DNA from: Paramecium tetraurelia
Taxonomy: Eukaryota; Ciliophora; Oligohymenophorea; Peniculida; Parameciidae
Assembly: GCF_000165425.1 (NCBI RefSeq)
Contig: NW_001799200.1
Coordinates: 434,178-498,177, forward strand
Length of the DNA: 64,000 bases
Direction of reading: 5' to 3'
Part shown: positions 1 to 10,529 of the stretch, piece after piece
Layout of the letters: each line of letters begins with the position of its first letter
Numbering within the stretch: position 1 is the stretch's first letter
Program-made: the position numbers and the translations under genes
Notes under the pieces: generated by a model
What the model saw: the letters and a program-made list of their open reading frames with translations, nothing else
What the model was told of the DNA's origin: nothing
The model's database searches: none

Positions 1-811
1 AACTTATTTATTATCATTCTTTATCAAAAAGTTAGTCATTAAATGAGCAAAAATAATATATCATATTTTATTTTTAATTTCAATATATATTTTTAATAGT
101 GGAAAAACAATTAAAGCAAATTAAAAGTTGATAACTTGAAATATAAATATTATTTGCCTCTAATATCAAAGAATGAAAATTTGTAATTACAAATAAATTT
201 ATAAATTATATTGAACTATATATATTTATGATAATATAATCAATTTTGTTAGAATTTGATGTTCATCCAACTTAATTTAACTGAAAGAATAATATTTCTT
301 CATATTTTTAATATATATTTGAGGTAGGAATCTGCATATATTGAAAATCAAATATTTTAATGATGGAATATTCATTTCATTCCTCATTCGTTGTATTTAA
401 AAAAATATTGAATATAAATGCGCATCTAGTTAATTGAATTTATCTTCCTACGAAAATGTAACCATTTTGACAGAATCCTAAAAAGTGATAATGTTTGAAA
501 ATAATGAAATTTGTAAATCCTACTATAAAAATAATGAATTACACTATTAATAGAAGTATTGAAAATTCACCTTTTATAAAATGCCAAGATTTCAGAGGAA
601 GCTTCAAATATTCCCAAAATAATTGAAGACTTGATTAAGTGTAATCTTTGGCTAATGCGAAACTTATCATTTGAATTGCCATTGCTTTATAATATCCTAA
701 AGATTAAGGGTTTATAAATACAAACAAATAGAAAGAGCATCGGTTCTCTTTATAATAAATTATTAAAAATATATAATAATAATAATTCTGATTATTAGAT
801 TAAAATTTAAA
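1..811. other. AT-rich region without a confident gene
   Basis: No complete gene was recognised. On the plus strand about 600-800 there is a stretch with protein-like codon use in the ciliate code (for example around 601-720), but no start codon, no clear intron structure and no family resemblance. It may be the 3' end or a relic of a gene that lies mostly outside the window. No telomeric repeat is present, so the window does not start at a chromosome end. Confidence 0.5.
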
Positions 812-1717
812 TCAAATAACAGACAACTATAAAATTTTCAAGTGTTATATTTAGTAAGACAAATTCATAGATCGGTATTGAGGTTTCCTTTCATAAGGAG
901 GATCTATAAACCATGGTGCTAAAGAATCCTGTGACATTTGATCAAAATCAATATTAGTTTCAGAAAGTTCATCTTCAAACTCATTGTGATTCCCATTTAG
1001 CATAGCTTGATATTCCTCTAGACATTTATTATAAAACTTTCTATACTGTTTCCAGCAATGGTGAATTAAATTTTCATTAATTTCTTAATTCAAGGGTTCT
1101 ACCTCATAGAGCATTTTATTAATTAAATTTGGTGCAATATATCGATGTTATTTAGTTTAATGTATTACAAAATTGGTAGTGGTGTCATTAGTTTAATAAA
1201 ATTCAATATTTAGATCCTTTTTAGACTTTGATTCAAGTTTCATAGTCTTTTTGAGTTATTTCATTCCACTCAAAATTTATTGTATATTTCTAAAATCGAC
1301 ATTTTTTTCGTGAATGATTTTGCATTAATATAAGTTATATTTCGATTATGGAGGCTTTATGTTGTATTCTAGAATTCAATTGTTATTTAAGATACTTTTA
1401 AATGCTTCGTCTTCAAGGAGGATTCCATTTTTATTGCAATGTTTCAAATAATCATATATATCGTTGAAACCAAGTGACTCTAGATGCTTGATAAAGAGGA
1501 ATTCATTTTGAATACAGCTTTTGTAAATAGGGTCTGAGAATAATTGATCATAGAGGGATTTATTTAATGGGCAATTTTTTCGTTTCCTCAAAATCCTTTC
1601 AGTAAGTCCATCAAGCGGTTTGTACTATTATGAGTCCTCTACTAGTTCTTATTGAGAATCGGTGAGATCTATTATATTACCGGGAAAATTATAATCTTGC
1701 TTAAAAGCTTATTCCAT
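812..1717 (-). CDS. Unknown acidic protein, two exons
   Basis: I do not recognise the family. The product is about 292 residues, starting MEQAFKQDYNF and ending in a TGA at 812-814. A 27-nt GT..AG intron at 1369-1395 carries an in-frame TGA, so it must be spliced; the rest then reads through in one frame. The N-terminal third holds a helical, Leu/Phe-rich segment (LFIKHLESLGFNDIYDYLKH). A later segment has HHCWKQYRKFYNKCLEEYQ, with two cysteines spaced C-x10-C, followed by an acidic tail ending near APWFIDPPY. The start codon is the first ATG of this frame and lies 53 bp after the THOC1 stop on the same strand. The C-x10-C pair was considered as a CHCH motif but the spacing does not fit C-x9-C. 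Confidence 0.75.
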
Positions 1718-1770
1718 TTATTTGAGTATTAAATAATTATTTTAATTGTATATACGTTTAAAATTATAAT

Positions 1771-3560
1771 TCACTTCTAGTTTGATATTTATTAATTTAT
1801 GTGAACAGGTTTGATTGTAACAGGATTATTATTATTGTTATTATTGTTAGTGTTATTATTATTGTTATTATTATTATTATTATTGTTATTATTTTAATTA
1901 TTGTTATTATTATTAGATTATTATTATCTTTCTGCTGTCATTTCATTTCCAGCATTCTTCAAGTTTTCTACAATGTCTTCCAGATTAGGTAATGGTTTCA
2001 ATTCCTAAGTAATTAGATTAGTAATTTTTAATTCTTTCAAAAGAAATTTGGAGATAACTCTAACTGATTTCCAAGCATAATCCTTCAAATTCTTACATCT
2101 TTCATTGTCAGCAATTTTACGATTCTGATCTAATTAATAAAACACTTCATTTAAATAATAATTTAACCCTGGTTCAATAGGATTAGTTTCTATTTTGTAA
2201 GGTCTTCCTTAATCTTGTAAAATTTGTTAAAATGTGTCTGTCTATTTATATTTGAGGTCATCATAAATTCGCTTCTGTATTTCTTATCTTTTCTTTTTTG
2301 CTTTCTCAGAGGCTTTAATACTTAGTTTTTCATAGCCATCATCAAAGCATTGTTTTTCTGTCACCCAAAGTCGCTGAGATATTACAATAGAATACCCAAG
2401 TTCGTTCTGTATCAATTAAATGTTGAACCTTCTCTCCTAATTTATCTCCTAATTCATCTAATTATTTTTGTACTTCAATTTTCAAATTCTATATGAATTA
2501 TTTCTAAATTATAACAGGATTTCTATACTTCATGATTCTCAAGTTCAGCTACAAAAATAAACAATAAAACTTAATTCAAGAACAACTTTCTAAAGTAAGG
2601 ATCATTTAATTAATTCTTGAATAAAGAATATTTTGTAAGGAATTTAGGAAATCTTTTCACTGTTATGATTTCAGGTTCTAAAGGATTTTCTTTGAAATAT
2701 TGCAAAGCTCTCATTATGACTTTTATCACAGCCTACAGGTTTTTTGTTCTTTGAGGTTCAGAGACTCCTTGAGTTACTTATCCAGCTTCTTCGCCAATGT
2801 CATCAAACTCCACTTTGTTTTTGAATATTAATTCAGAATTATTTAGATATTTTTGTAAAGTCCAAAAATTTTTATAAAAGGAATACGGCAATGAGGCATT
2901 CACTTTGACTGATTCTTCATCAAATCCTCTATCCCTTATATTGATTGGCTTCTTCCTCAAGGATGGATGTATTGTTGAGAATATTTGGGTCAAGAATATT
3001 TAAACTTATCCTCTCAAAAAAGTGTCATGGGTTGTTGACAGTCGTTTGAGCATCGAATTGCAAATTCTCAGTAAAACATATTTGTTCTCGTCTTGGAATT
3101 TCGATATTGTGGATATCTAACTATATAAATTGTTAAAGTAATCGTAAAGTTCCGAAAGAGACAAACATTCATAGATATCTTCACTAAAAGCTTAAATTAG
3201 TTATAGGTTTTACTAAGAGGATAGGACTTGAGCTCTGGGACTTCCTTGCTTATTGAATAAGATAATTCTGCCAAAAAAATATTTACTTTTAAAAGTTCTA
3301 ATAGGTCTTCATCTAGAACCTTTTTACAAGTCAATTTCTAGAGATATACCCATAGCCTTACCAATTTTTGATGCAAATAGTCTCTACAGTTCTTTAGGAA
3401 AGCTTAATAAAATGGTTACAATTAATCCGCAGATTCTTCCTCATGCAGCTTTTACAGTTTTTGCTTTATTATTTCAGTGTGTCTCGCTTTGAAATTTAAA
3501 ATGTACGACTATGAAATACTCAAACAATACTTCAATCTCCATTTGTTTAAATTCACTCAT
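1771..3560 (-). CDS. THOC1: THO complex subunit 1 (THOC1/Hpr1) homolog
   Basis: THOC1 is a core subunit of the nuclear THO/TREX complex, which couples transcription to mRNA packaging and export. The match is by ordered motifs: YVLLRICNSMLKRLS followed by RGQVQIFLTQIF (human LRLCNDLLRRLS, GRIQLFLARLF), then YSFYKNFWTLQKYLNN (YRKFWSLQDYF), a helix with LIDTERTW, and late on AWKSVRVISKFL (WRALRLLAR). The intron-corrected length is about 565 residues with at least four introns of 22-25 nt; a further 24-nt candidate near the N-terminus keeps frame either way. The protein ends shortly after a polyasparagine tract, so the C-terminal death domain of animal THOC1 is not seen. The gene starts at ATG 3558-3560 and lies between an OSCA-type channel and an unknown gene, all on the minus strand. 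Confidence 0.9.
1815..1925. repeat. Trinucleotide repeat coding polyasparagine
   Basis: A run of ATT/GTT triplets on the plus strand reads as AAT/AAC (Asn) with a few TAA (Gln) on the minus strand, inside the 3' end of the THOC1 homolog. It gives roughly 25 nearly uninterrupted Asn/Gln residues. The mix of AAT and AAC suggests selection on the protein, or an old rather than fresh repeat expansion. Confidence 0.9.
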
Positions 3561-3694
3561 GTTAAAAATGTTTAATTATAGCTAAAATCAATGATTAACA
3601 TCTTAATTGAGTAATAATCAATGAAATATTGAAGAAATTGCCACTGATTTCAGCTATAATGAAAAATAAATTTTTATATTTTTCTAATATTAAA

Positions 3695-6314
3695 TCATCT
3701 ACGACCGAAATGGCCATCTCCAGCATATCCAAACTCATCCTGTTAGGCCAAAATCTTTTTGTTCTTTGGATTCGGATTCTCCGCACTTTGTTATCTTTTA
3801 TTCCATTGGGCCAAAGCCTTGTGCTTAGTAACAGGATTCTCCCTATCATAATCAGTATCAAAGCTTGCACTCCCTTCAGCATAAGGTTTTATCTAAATAA
3901 GCCAAGAATTATACTTCCTCGTTGTTTTCAACTGGGAAAAGATACTCGGATATATCCTCCATAGGCAATTACTAGTATAATATTGCCAATACGATAAGTA
4001 GAATATCTATTTTGCTGACTTCTTTGAAAAATGTGTAAGTCATGATCATTTCTCCAAAAGCACACCAGGCAATAATATATTCTAACATTTCAATCATTTC
4101 TAATAATCAATCATCATGTGTACCTGTAGAGAGCTATATACTTATAGATTCCTTAACAGTTCTCCTTCTCAATATGTTATAGTAGTCAACGAAATAGTAG
4201 ATTAGAATTCCGAACGCACTGAATAAAGTGCCTAAAGGTATTGCTGTGCCATACATAAATGTAAACCACATAGTTTTCATAACATCCGAATATCGTTTTG
4301 CAGAGAGATAGTCTGGCTCCTCCATTAATTTGTTTGCCTCTTATTGAGTTAAAAGTGCTTTGTCACCCTTTGACATTATGTATTTTCTCCAAATGTTCTT
4401 GCATAAACTCCATGGATCCACACACCAAATGAATGGAGGGAAGATAGCATTAAGCACAAAGATTTGACTTTCATTTTAGATGAAACCTCCAGCTCCCTTG
4501 ACATTCTTTAGTATTACAATGTCCACCAAAAAACTGATAATGGCTGCATTTAAAAACAATGCTAATGCATATTTATAAACGAAAGATATTTAAAATTTTG
4601 TTTTATTTGATATTTTTTCATCGTCAACAATATAATGAACTATTTTAGCGACTCCAAATTTATTGAATAATACTATTGTCATTGAAATACTAAATGACAT
4701 GATATTAATTTTCCTTTTAGTATCTTCATCCAACTTTCCTTTCAACTCTTCTTCATGAGCCTCATCACCCAATAAAGCTAATCTATGAGATATTAAGTAA
4801 ATAATGAAAAAGGCAGCACTTTCAAATAGAATGTAATATACCCAAGCTCTCACTCTTTTAAATATCTTCTCACTAGTAGTAATATGAATAAATTCCCAAT
4901 CTACATCATTTGGTTCAGGTGCCTGTTCTAAAAATAGTTTTTATCCATTCCACTACAAATCATTATTTGTGAGGCTTCTTAATTTGCCTCTATTTACATG
5001 AGATCGCATTCTTTCCCATTAAGTATGAGGATTGTCTTATAACACCAATTACTTCATAGATTCATCGTCAAAAGATATGAAGGCTATTCCTGCAAAGTTT
5101 GTGTTATGAGTTTCATATTCCTCCTCTATTTTATGGATTTGATGCTCCAAATGTTCTATTTCTTCATCAATCTTTTACACACTTTCATGATGAAAGTTAA
5201 AATTACTTTATTTAATAGCATCCTTCTTTGATTACAATAAATCATCTAATTTCTTTTCAAGTACTATTATTTCTTCTATATCATAAACTAAAACCACTTT
5301 TCTGACAATAATTTATTTAGTTGAATCCAAAACAGAATAATTTTCAAATAAATTCTTAAGTTCATATTTATAATCCACACTCAAACCTGTAGGGATATTC
5401 TTAACACATATGGTATAATCTGCAGGAGTCAATTGTTCTTCATCAATAGTAGTATCTATTTATCTTTGACTTTTTCTGAAATAAATGAGAACAAACATAA
5501 TTATGAAAATACTGATGAAATTTAAGACTTGCATCATTTCAAGAGCTTCTCGATTGCTATTTTAGGTATTTTAATTACTCAAGTTTATTTGCCAAAGATA
5601 ATTGTAAGAATATGCTATCAGGACAATATGGCTCTTCGATTATATGTCCTTCCATCTTCTCTCTTTTTATGTGACTACAATACGAACCATTAAAGTTCGT
5701 GTACAAATTATGTAGTTACTTTACCAAGAGTTATATGAAGAGGATAATTATGCAATATTTCAAGTAATTATAAAACAATGTAAATCCTGAACCTAAAAAG
5801 GATAAAGCCATAGGATCTGAACAATAAGGAATATCCTCTCTGTCTACTTCAAATCCACAGCAAGGACACGTTTCAACTAAATTATTCATGATCCTAAACT
5901 ACTTTATAATGTTTTCATCGGGTCCTTCTTTTTTTCCCATGCCGTCCGCCTTGACAATGCATGCTTTCTTGCTATTTCCCAATCACAAGGCATTTACAAA
6001 GGGTTGTAATGGCCCTCGTGATGATCATGACTCGTATTGTGAATCTAGTGATCTCCATCCTAATGACCATGATTAGAATGTTGGTGATGAGACTGATCAT
6101 TGTGCAAATGTTAGTGTTGAGAATGCTATATTAATAGTATATATAATATACATCTGGTTGCTTTTCTATTTCAGGATGTGATTATTATAATTACTAAATT
6201 AGTCTTACAAAAATATACTTAGGATTAATAACCTTAACCATGTGCTCCTTAGCCATGCTAATCAACTTGATCATCCTTGTGAGACTAATGCTATTTATTA
6301 GTTGATTAATTCAT
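3695..6314 (-). CDS. OSCA/TMEM63-type channel with histidine-rich N-terminus
   Basis: The product is a predicted multi-pass membrane protein of about 824 residues in the OSCA/TMEM63 (calcium-permeable mechanosensitive channel) family. The family signature APEPNDVDWEFI follows a long cytosolic loop with coiled-coil character and precedes the main membrane block (WVYYILFESAAFFIIYLIS and later hydrophobic segments, including GTAIPLGTLFSAFGILIYYF). Six introns (22, 24, 22, 26, 26 and 25 nt) restore one frame, and the length then divides by three. The first three exons encode an N-terminal tail of about 90 residues with about 20 histidines (for example DQSHHQHSNHGHQ). A cysteine cluster, ETCPCCGFE, sits just before the first membrane helix. 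The soluble tail ends RRQQ-rich with stop 3695-3697. A paralog lies at 59.3-61.9 kb. Family assignment is firm; channel activity is inferred. Confidence 0.88.
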
Positions 6315-6432
6315 TGTTATTAGATTAATTTTATTGACAGATATACATATATTAAATGTTTCGAATCAGTAATTTAAAGATCTCTACACCAATCATTCAA
6401 TCAAGTTTAGAAACTAACCGAAGCAATTGTAC

Positions 6433-6947
6433 ATGAATCCAATTAAGTTTAAGGCTATCCACCTTTTAGATGCTCTTAGGGATCATAAAAGAGATGGTTA
6501 AAATAAGTTGTTATAATATTATTTTGAATTTAATAATTTCTTGGTAAATTGAAAATTAAATTACATTAAGTAATTTTCTGATTATTCAACTAATAGGCTC
6601 GTTTTTTTGGATAAATGGAAATCTTTAGAAGAAACAAAGACAATTTTCTAGTTTTTGTTCAATTAAATTAATTATGTATCATAATTAAATTGAAATTTAA
6701 AGAATAAATGTAAAGTCGTCTATTTATTCAAAAATAGTACATCTAATTTAATAATCGACAAAATCCAATCGCAATTCTTAGATAAATTTGGAAGGGAGGG
6801 GATAATTACTATTAAATTTAATTAAATAATAATATTTATAAATGTAGTAGGAGTTCAAGTTGCCCATAAAAGATTATATAACTCTATGCTAAATATTAGA
6901 ATAAATCACAAAAAGTCAAGAAATTTCAACTTCAAGAGCATACCTTC
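6433..6947 (+). CDS. Uncertain ORF upstream of the MAP kinase
   Basis: From ATG 6433 an open frame (MNPIKFKAIHLLDALRDHKR) continues through two plausible 27-nt introns. It includes a segment rich in charged and aromatic residues (FLDKWKSLEETKTIFQFLF). Beyond about 6840 all three frames are open, so the 3' end cannot be fixed by eye. One reading stops at 6985-6987, overlapping the MAP kinase start; another could feed into the kinase as an N-terminal extension. No family is recognised. It could also be a decayed gene. Confidence 0.3.
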
Positions 6948-8299
6948 ATGTTTGAAGACAATTACTCACCAGTTGAAATTAGTATGATTATCTCATATTG
7001 TATAGTCGGAAGTGGTGCTTATGGATGTGTTATTTAAGCAGATGATAAGAATGCCAAGGTTGAGAAGGACAGATAAGTTGCTATAAAGAAAATTGAAAGA
7101 GCATTCGAACATAGATTGTATGCGAAAAGAACACTTAGGGAATTAAAGATTCTAAGATTAATGAAACACGAGAATGTATTATCATGAAAGTGACATAGAT
7201 TGTGGAATTAAAAACCTTGCTTCTTCCAAAATCAAGAGAAGAATTTGAAGATGTTTATATGGTCACTGAATTATTAGAAACAGATCTGGCTTAAGTGATC
7301 AAGAGCGATCAGGTTTTGACTGACGAACACATCTAATTATTCCTGTATTAAATTTTAAGAGGATTGAAATATCTACATACTGCAGGAATATTGCATAGAG
7401 ATTTAGTATCTATTTGTTGTTAAATCAAATTAGAAACCCAGAAATTTATTATTAAATAGAAACTGCGATTTAAAAATCTGTGATTTTGGATTAGGCAGAG
7501 CCATGGCTGATCCTTCCTCTTCAAACAACGCCAACATCATGACTTATTATGTGGAAACAAGATGGTATCGAGCTCCAGAGTTGCTTGTGAGTTTCAAGAA
7601 TTATACTCCTGCAGTTGACATGTGGTCAGTCGGATGCATTTTGGCTGAATTGCTATTGAGGAAACCTTTCTTAAGAGGAGATTCCAGTAATTTTTCATTT
7701 TAAATTAATTAAGCTAAAAGACAAGTCAAGTTAATATTTGAATTGTTGGGAACACCAAACGAAGCATACATCCAATCATTCTAAGATGAAAAGGTTTAGA
7801 ACAATCTCAGAAAGGTAATTAAAGAAACTGGGCCAAAACAAGGTATCCCTTTAGAGCAGTTGTTTAAAAATGCCTCTAAAAATGGTAATTAAGCATTGTT
7901 ATTTTTTAAGCATTGGATTTATTAAGGAAATTCTTGACTTTCGACTATAGATAAAGAATCACAGTTCAACAGGCCTTAGAACATCCTTATTTGGCTTAAT
8001 TACACTTTGAAGCGGATGAACCAAGTGCTTAGCTCGTTAATCAATTAGAATTCGAATTTGAAAAGTATGAAATGACTAGGGAATAAATTAAAGGTAAACC
8101 TTAAAGTTAATTTAGATCTTCTTTATGAGGAAATACTTTTGTATCATTTCCCCGAATTCTAAACATCATATGAGGCAAAGAAGAAGTCTGGATAGAGTTT
8201 GATATCTCATGTAGTCAATAATGAAAACGCAAAAATTGTATATAAGTTATTTAATTAAAGTTTGATCCCACAGCTGATGATGATTTAGATAGGGATTGA
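6948..8299 (+). CDS. MAP kinase (CMGC family)
   Basis: This is a serine/threonine MAP kinase of about 401 residues after removing six introns of 22-28 nt. In order it shows the glycine loop [10 protein letters not shown], the catalytic lysine in [28 protein letters not shown], and the MAPK P+1 loop [11 protein letters not shown] with [11 protein letters not shown]. Introns interrupt the glycine-loop region (just before IGSGAYG) and sit between HRDL and KPRN. The activation-loop dual phosphorylation site reads T-Y-Y ([14 protein letters not shown]) where TEY, TDY or TGY is usual. The C-terminal tail beyond the kinase core is short and acidic ([11 protein letters not shown]). The gene converges on MKS1 with only 19 bp between the two stop codons. 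The start at 6948 gives the normal MAPK length; an N-terminal extension from 6433 cannot be excluded. Whether it is ERK1/2-like or ERK7-like was not resolved. Confidence 0.88.
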
Positions 8300-8318
8300 A
8301 TATAATATTATGATAAAT

Positions 8319-9283
8319 TCAATATTATGGTAAATTAGTTGTATGAAATCTATTCACATAACCCATATCTGTTTTAATTAATGCTGTGGGTAATCCAGTC
8401 TAGATTTCCTATTATTATTGCATGTACTCGAGTCTTTCCCTATACTTTGTTTTCATTTCTTAATTTTTTTATTAGTAATCCTTCTTTCTACTCATAGTTT
8501 GATAGGACCTATAGATATATAATAGGGGATGAATACTCTCTTTGGATAGAGACATTAACTCTTATTTTGATGTCCCCTGAACTCTCTGTGTCAATAGGAA
8601 ATCTATTCAAAACTTTGGGTTAATTTTGTTTGTCAAAATAGAAAGCATTGGAAATGGAATCTAAGTCTTTGACTTTGGTGCCTCCTCCCAAGAAGAATTC
8701 ATAAACTCTTGTGTAAAGATCATCGTTAGGTCTATAGGTTTTCATTGTAATTTCATGAAATCCTGGAGTATGAGGGATTTCAATGAATCCATACCCCTAA
8801 ATGTAATTTCTTTCCCAAGAGTCCATTGAACTCACTTGCACAAGAAGTTGAGGAAATTTGCCAAAATTCAATTCGTTTTCGTCTACTTATAATTGTAAGT
8901 CAAAGGGAAAGCAAAAATGAGCCTTAGCTGTAATAGTGCCATCATCATTTTTAATTGTATTGACTTTCGATTATTGCGTAATAGACTATCTGATATATAT
9001 TAGCAGTGAATAAGTACATTCTATTCCATTCTTCTAATTATATATCTTCGTATTCTTTTTAATCGAGCTCCAATAACTCATTATCATCTAAATCCCATCC
9101 AGGAGGGATTTTGAATTTCCATTATAGAAAAATTTAGCTATTATCAAAATTGGAAGCCTCCAAGATTTCGCCAAAAATGTTCACACATGCATGTCTATTG
9201 TCCTCTAATTGGGTATGGAATCCTTATCCTACAAGATTGGATTTGTATTCCAGTTATTTTTTCAAATAATCTTTATTATTCAT
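8319..9283 (-). CDS. MKS1: B9-domain ciliary protein, MKS1 type
   Basis: B9-domain proteins (MKS1, B9D1, B9D2) form part of the ciliary transition-zone gate. Here the B9 core runs through LQWKFKIPPGWDL, HFCFPFDLQLQV, a region with WERNYIQGYGFIEIPHTPG (GYG plus PG..H as in B9 proteins), MKTYRPNDD, FFLGGGTKVKDLDSI and LNRFPIDTESSGDIKIRV. The FxGGxxxxxDL and RFxxxTEssG pattern points to MKS1 rather than B9D1 or B9D2. With introns of 28 and 19 nt the product is about 305 residues, much shorter than vertebrate MKS1 (about 560), because the long N-terminal region is absent. The ATG at 9281-9283 is only 11 bp from the oppositely oriented p28 start. The 19-nt intron near the C-terminus is my choice; without it the frame would run antisense into the MAP kinase. 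Confidence 0.83.
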
Positions 9284-9294
9284 TAATTATTTTA

Positions 9295-10142
9295 ATGGAA
9301 GACTTTGTACCGTCATTGAATAGTTTAGTCAAATATTCCACACCTGTTTTGGTGTCAGTAGCTGGAAAAAACACTGGTATGAGTTAATGGATAACAAATA
9401 GGGGAAAAAAAGGATGCCTAAGCTAAGCAATAAGTTAGAGTCAATAGTCCTGGAAGAGTACAATTTTAAAAAAATTATGACAGCAAGAGAAAATGATCAC
9501 CTAAGAAATTTTACAATAAAATCTACCACCCAAAGAATACAGATTGAAAAATGGACAATTGTGGGTGCAAACTGTTTTATCTACTCCTGCCACCAGAATC
9601 GAAGTTGTCTAATTATAACAGGAATTGGACAAAAGGTTGTTGTCAAGAGGAGCCAGAGAAACTGGAATTTGTCCCATTAGAGAAGAGTTATACGAATAAT
9701 GTTTTGATGAATTGATTCGCTAAATTACAATCGATTGCAGTCAGAGAGGATTACTGTTGGTGAAGTATGTCTACAATTTTAATTACTTTTGAGTTCGAAA
9801 CGAATTCCGTAATCAATTGAATTCATACAAAACCTTATATGAGAGTTCCATTGCATACGGTATGAGAAAAATGATAGATGCTGAATAAAAGAGGACAGAC
9901 AAATCAAACAAAATCATGTTTATGGATAGAGAGTGTTAAGAGTTATAGAAGGCAGTTGAAGATTTGGAGTAGAAAATTTAATATACAAAAAAAGTTGAAA
10001 CTGAGAAATTATAAAAAGTAACTATTTTAAATGTTCTAATTATTAGGAAGCAGAAAACCATAAAAATGAAATCGAAAAAATCAGAGCATACAATAACTCT
10101 CTAAAGGATGAATTAGGCAGATTATTAGAAGGCAGAAGATGA
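9295..10142 (+). CDS. DNALI1: Inner-arm dynein light chain p28 (DNALI1)
   Basis: p28 is a light chain of single-headed inner dynein arms in the ciliary axoneme. The family landmarks appear in order: SLVKYSTPVLVS near the N-terminus, NLPPKEYRLKNGQLWVQTV, LSTPATRIEVVQLQQ, ARETGICPIREELYEQCFDE, LIRQITIDCSQRGLLLVK, VRNEFRNQLNSYKTLYESS and YGMRKMIDAEQ, then a coiled-coil tail ending LLEGRR. Introns of 25 and 26 nt in the N-terminal part and 29 nt near the end are clear. Between GLLLVK and VRNEF an in-frame TGA lies at 9790-9792. The only obvious GT..AG segment there (9765-9793, 29 nt) would break the frame if removed, so this site is anomalous. Total about 255 residues, as expected for the family. 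Confidence 0.9.
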
Positions 10143-10529
10143 CTAAGATATAATATATATATATATATAATAAATCGATATATAAATATTTTATATCACT
10201 ATAAATTAGAATAAATCAAATGATTATTTCGAATTTAAATTTTCTTTTTGATGATCCAAAGGGATTCTAGAAAATTCATTAGATTTAAATTCCAATTATA
10301 CAATCTATATAAATTGAATATTTTAACATACCCATCAAAGTTGTCTTATTTGATTGATAGGAACAAAGAATTTTTGAGAAGTATTTAAATAAAAAGCTCT
10401 TAAAAATGAATGCCAATAGAAAAAGTATCTTGTTAATAATTAGAATTATAAACATCAACCTAATGTACACATGTTGTATAAACATCGTGATTAGGGTGTT
10501 TTGAAATAATAGATAATATATATATATCA
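10143..10529. other. Intergenic region between convergent genes
   Basis: Very AT-rich, with a short (TA)n run near 10150-10170. A minus-strand frame of hydrophobic residues at 10285-10533 overlaps the 3' end of the neighbouring gene and has composition typical of random AT-rich sequence. I see no gene here. Confidence 0.6.

Noticed and set aside
1801-1992. Plus-strand isoleucine/valine-rich frame
   Set aside because: It is the antisense of the polyasparagine repeat in the THOC1 homolog and has no other support.
3253-3492. Plus-strand frame opposite the THOC1 N-terminus
   Set aside because: Shadow of the minus-strand exon; no homology, and the opposite strand has clear THOC1 motifs.
3595-6314. 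Considered calling the channel an anoctamin (TMEM16)
   Set aside because: The APEPxD..WE(F/N) signature and its position before the membrane block fit OSCA/TMEM63, and the paralog has the canonical WENLG.
9187-9294. 5' part of a plus-strand frame ahead of p28
   Set aside because: Only the segment from ATG 9295 matches p28; the upstream part is antisense to the MKS1-type gene.
9790-9792. Selenocysteine or read-through reading of the in-frame TGA in p28
   Set aside because: The surrounding residues (about nine codons before it) are not conserved in p28, so inserted non-coding sequence or an error is more likely than a recoded codon.
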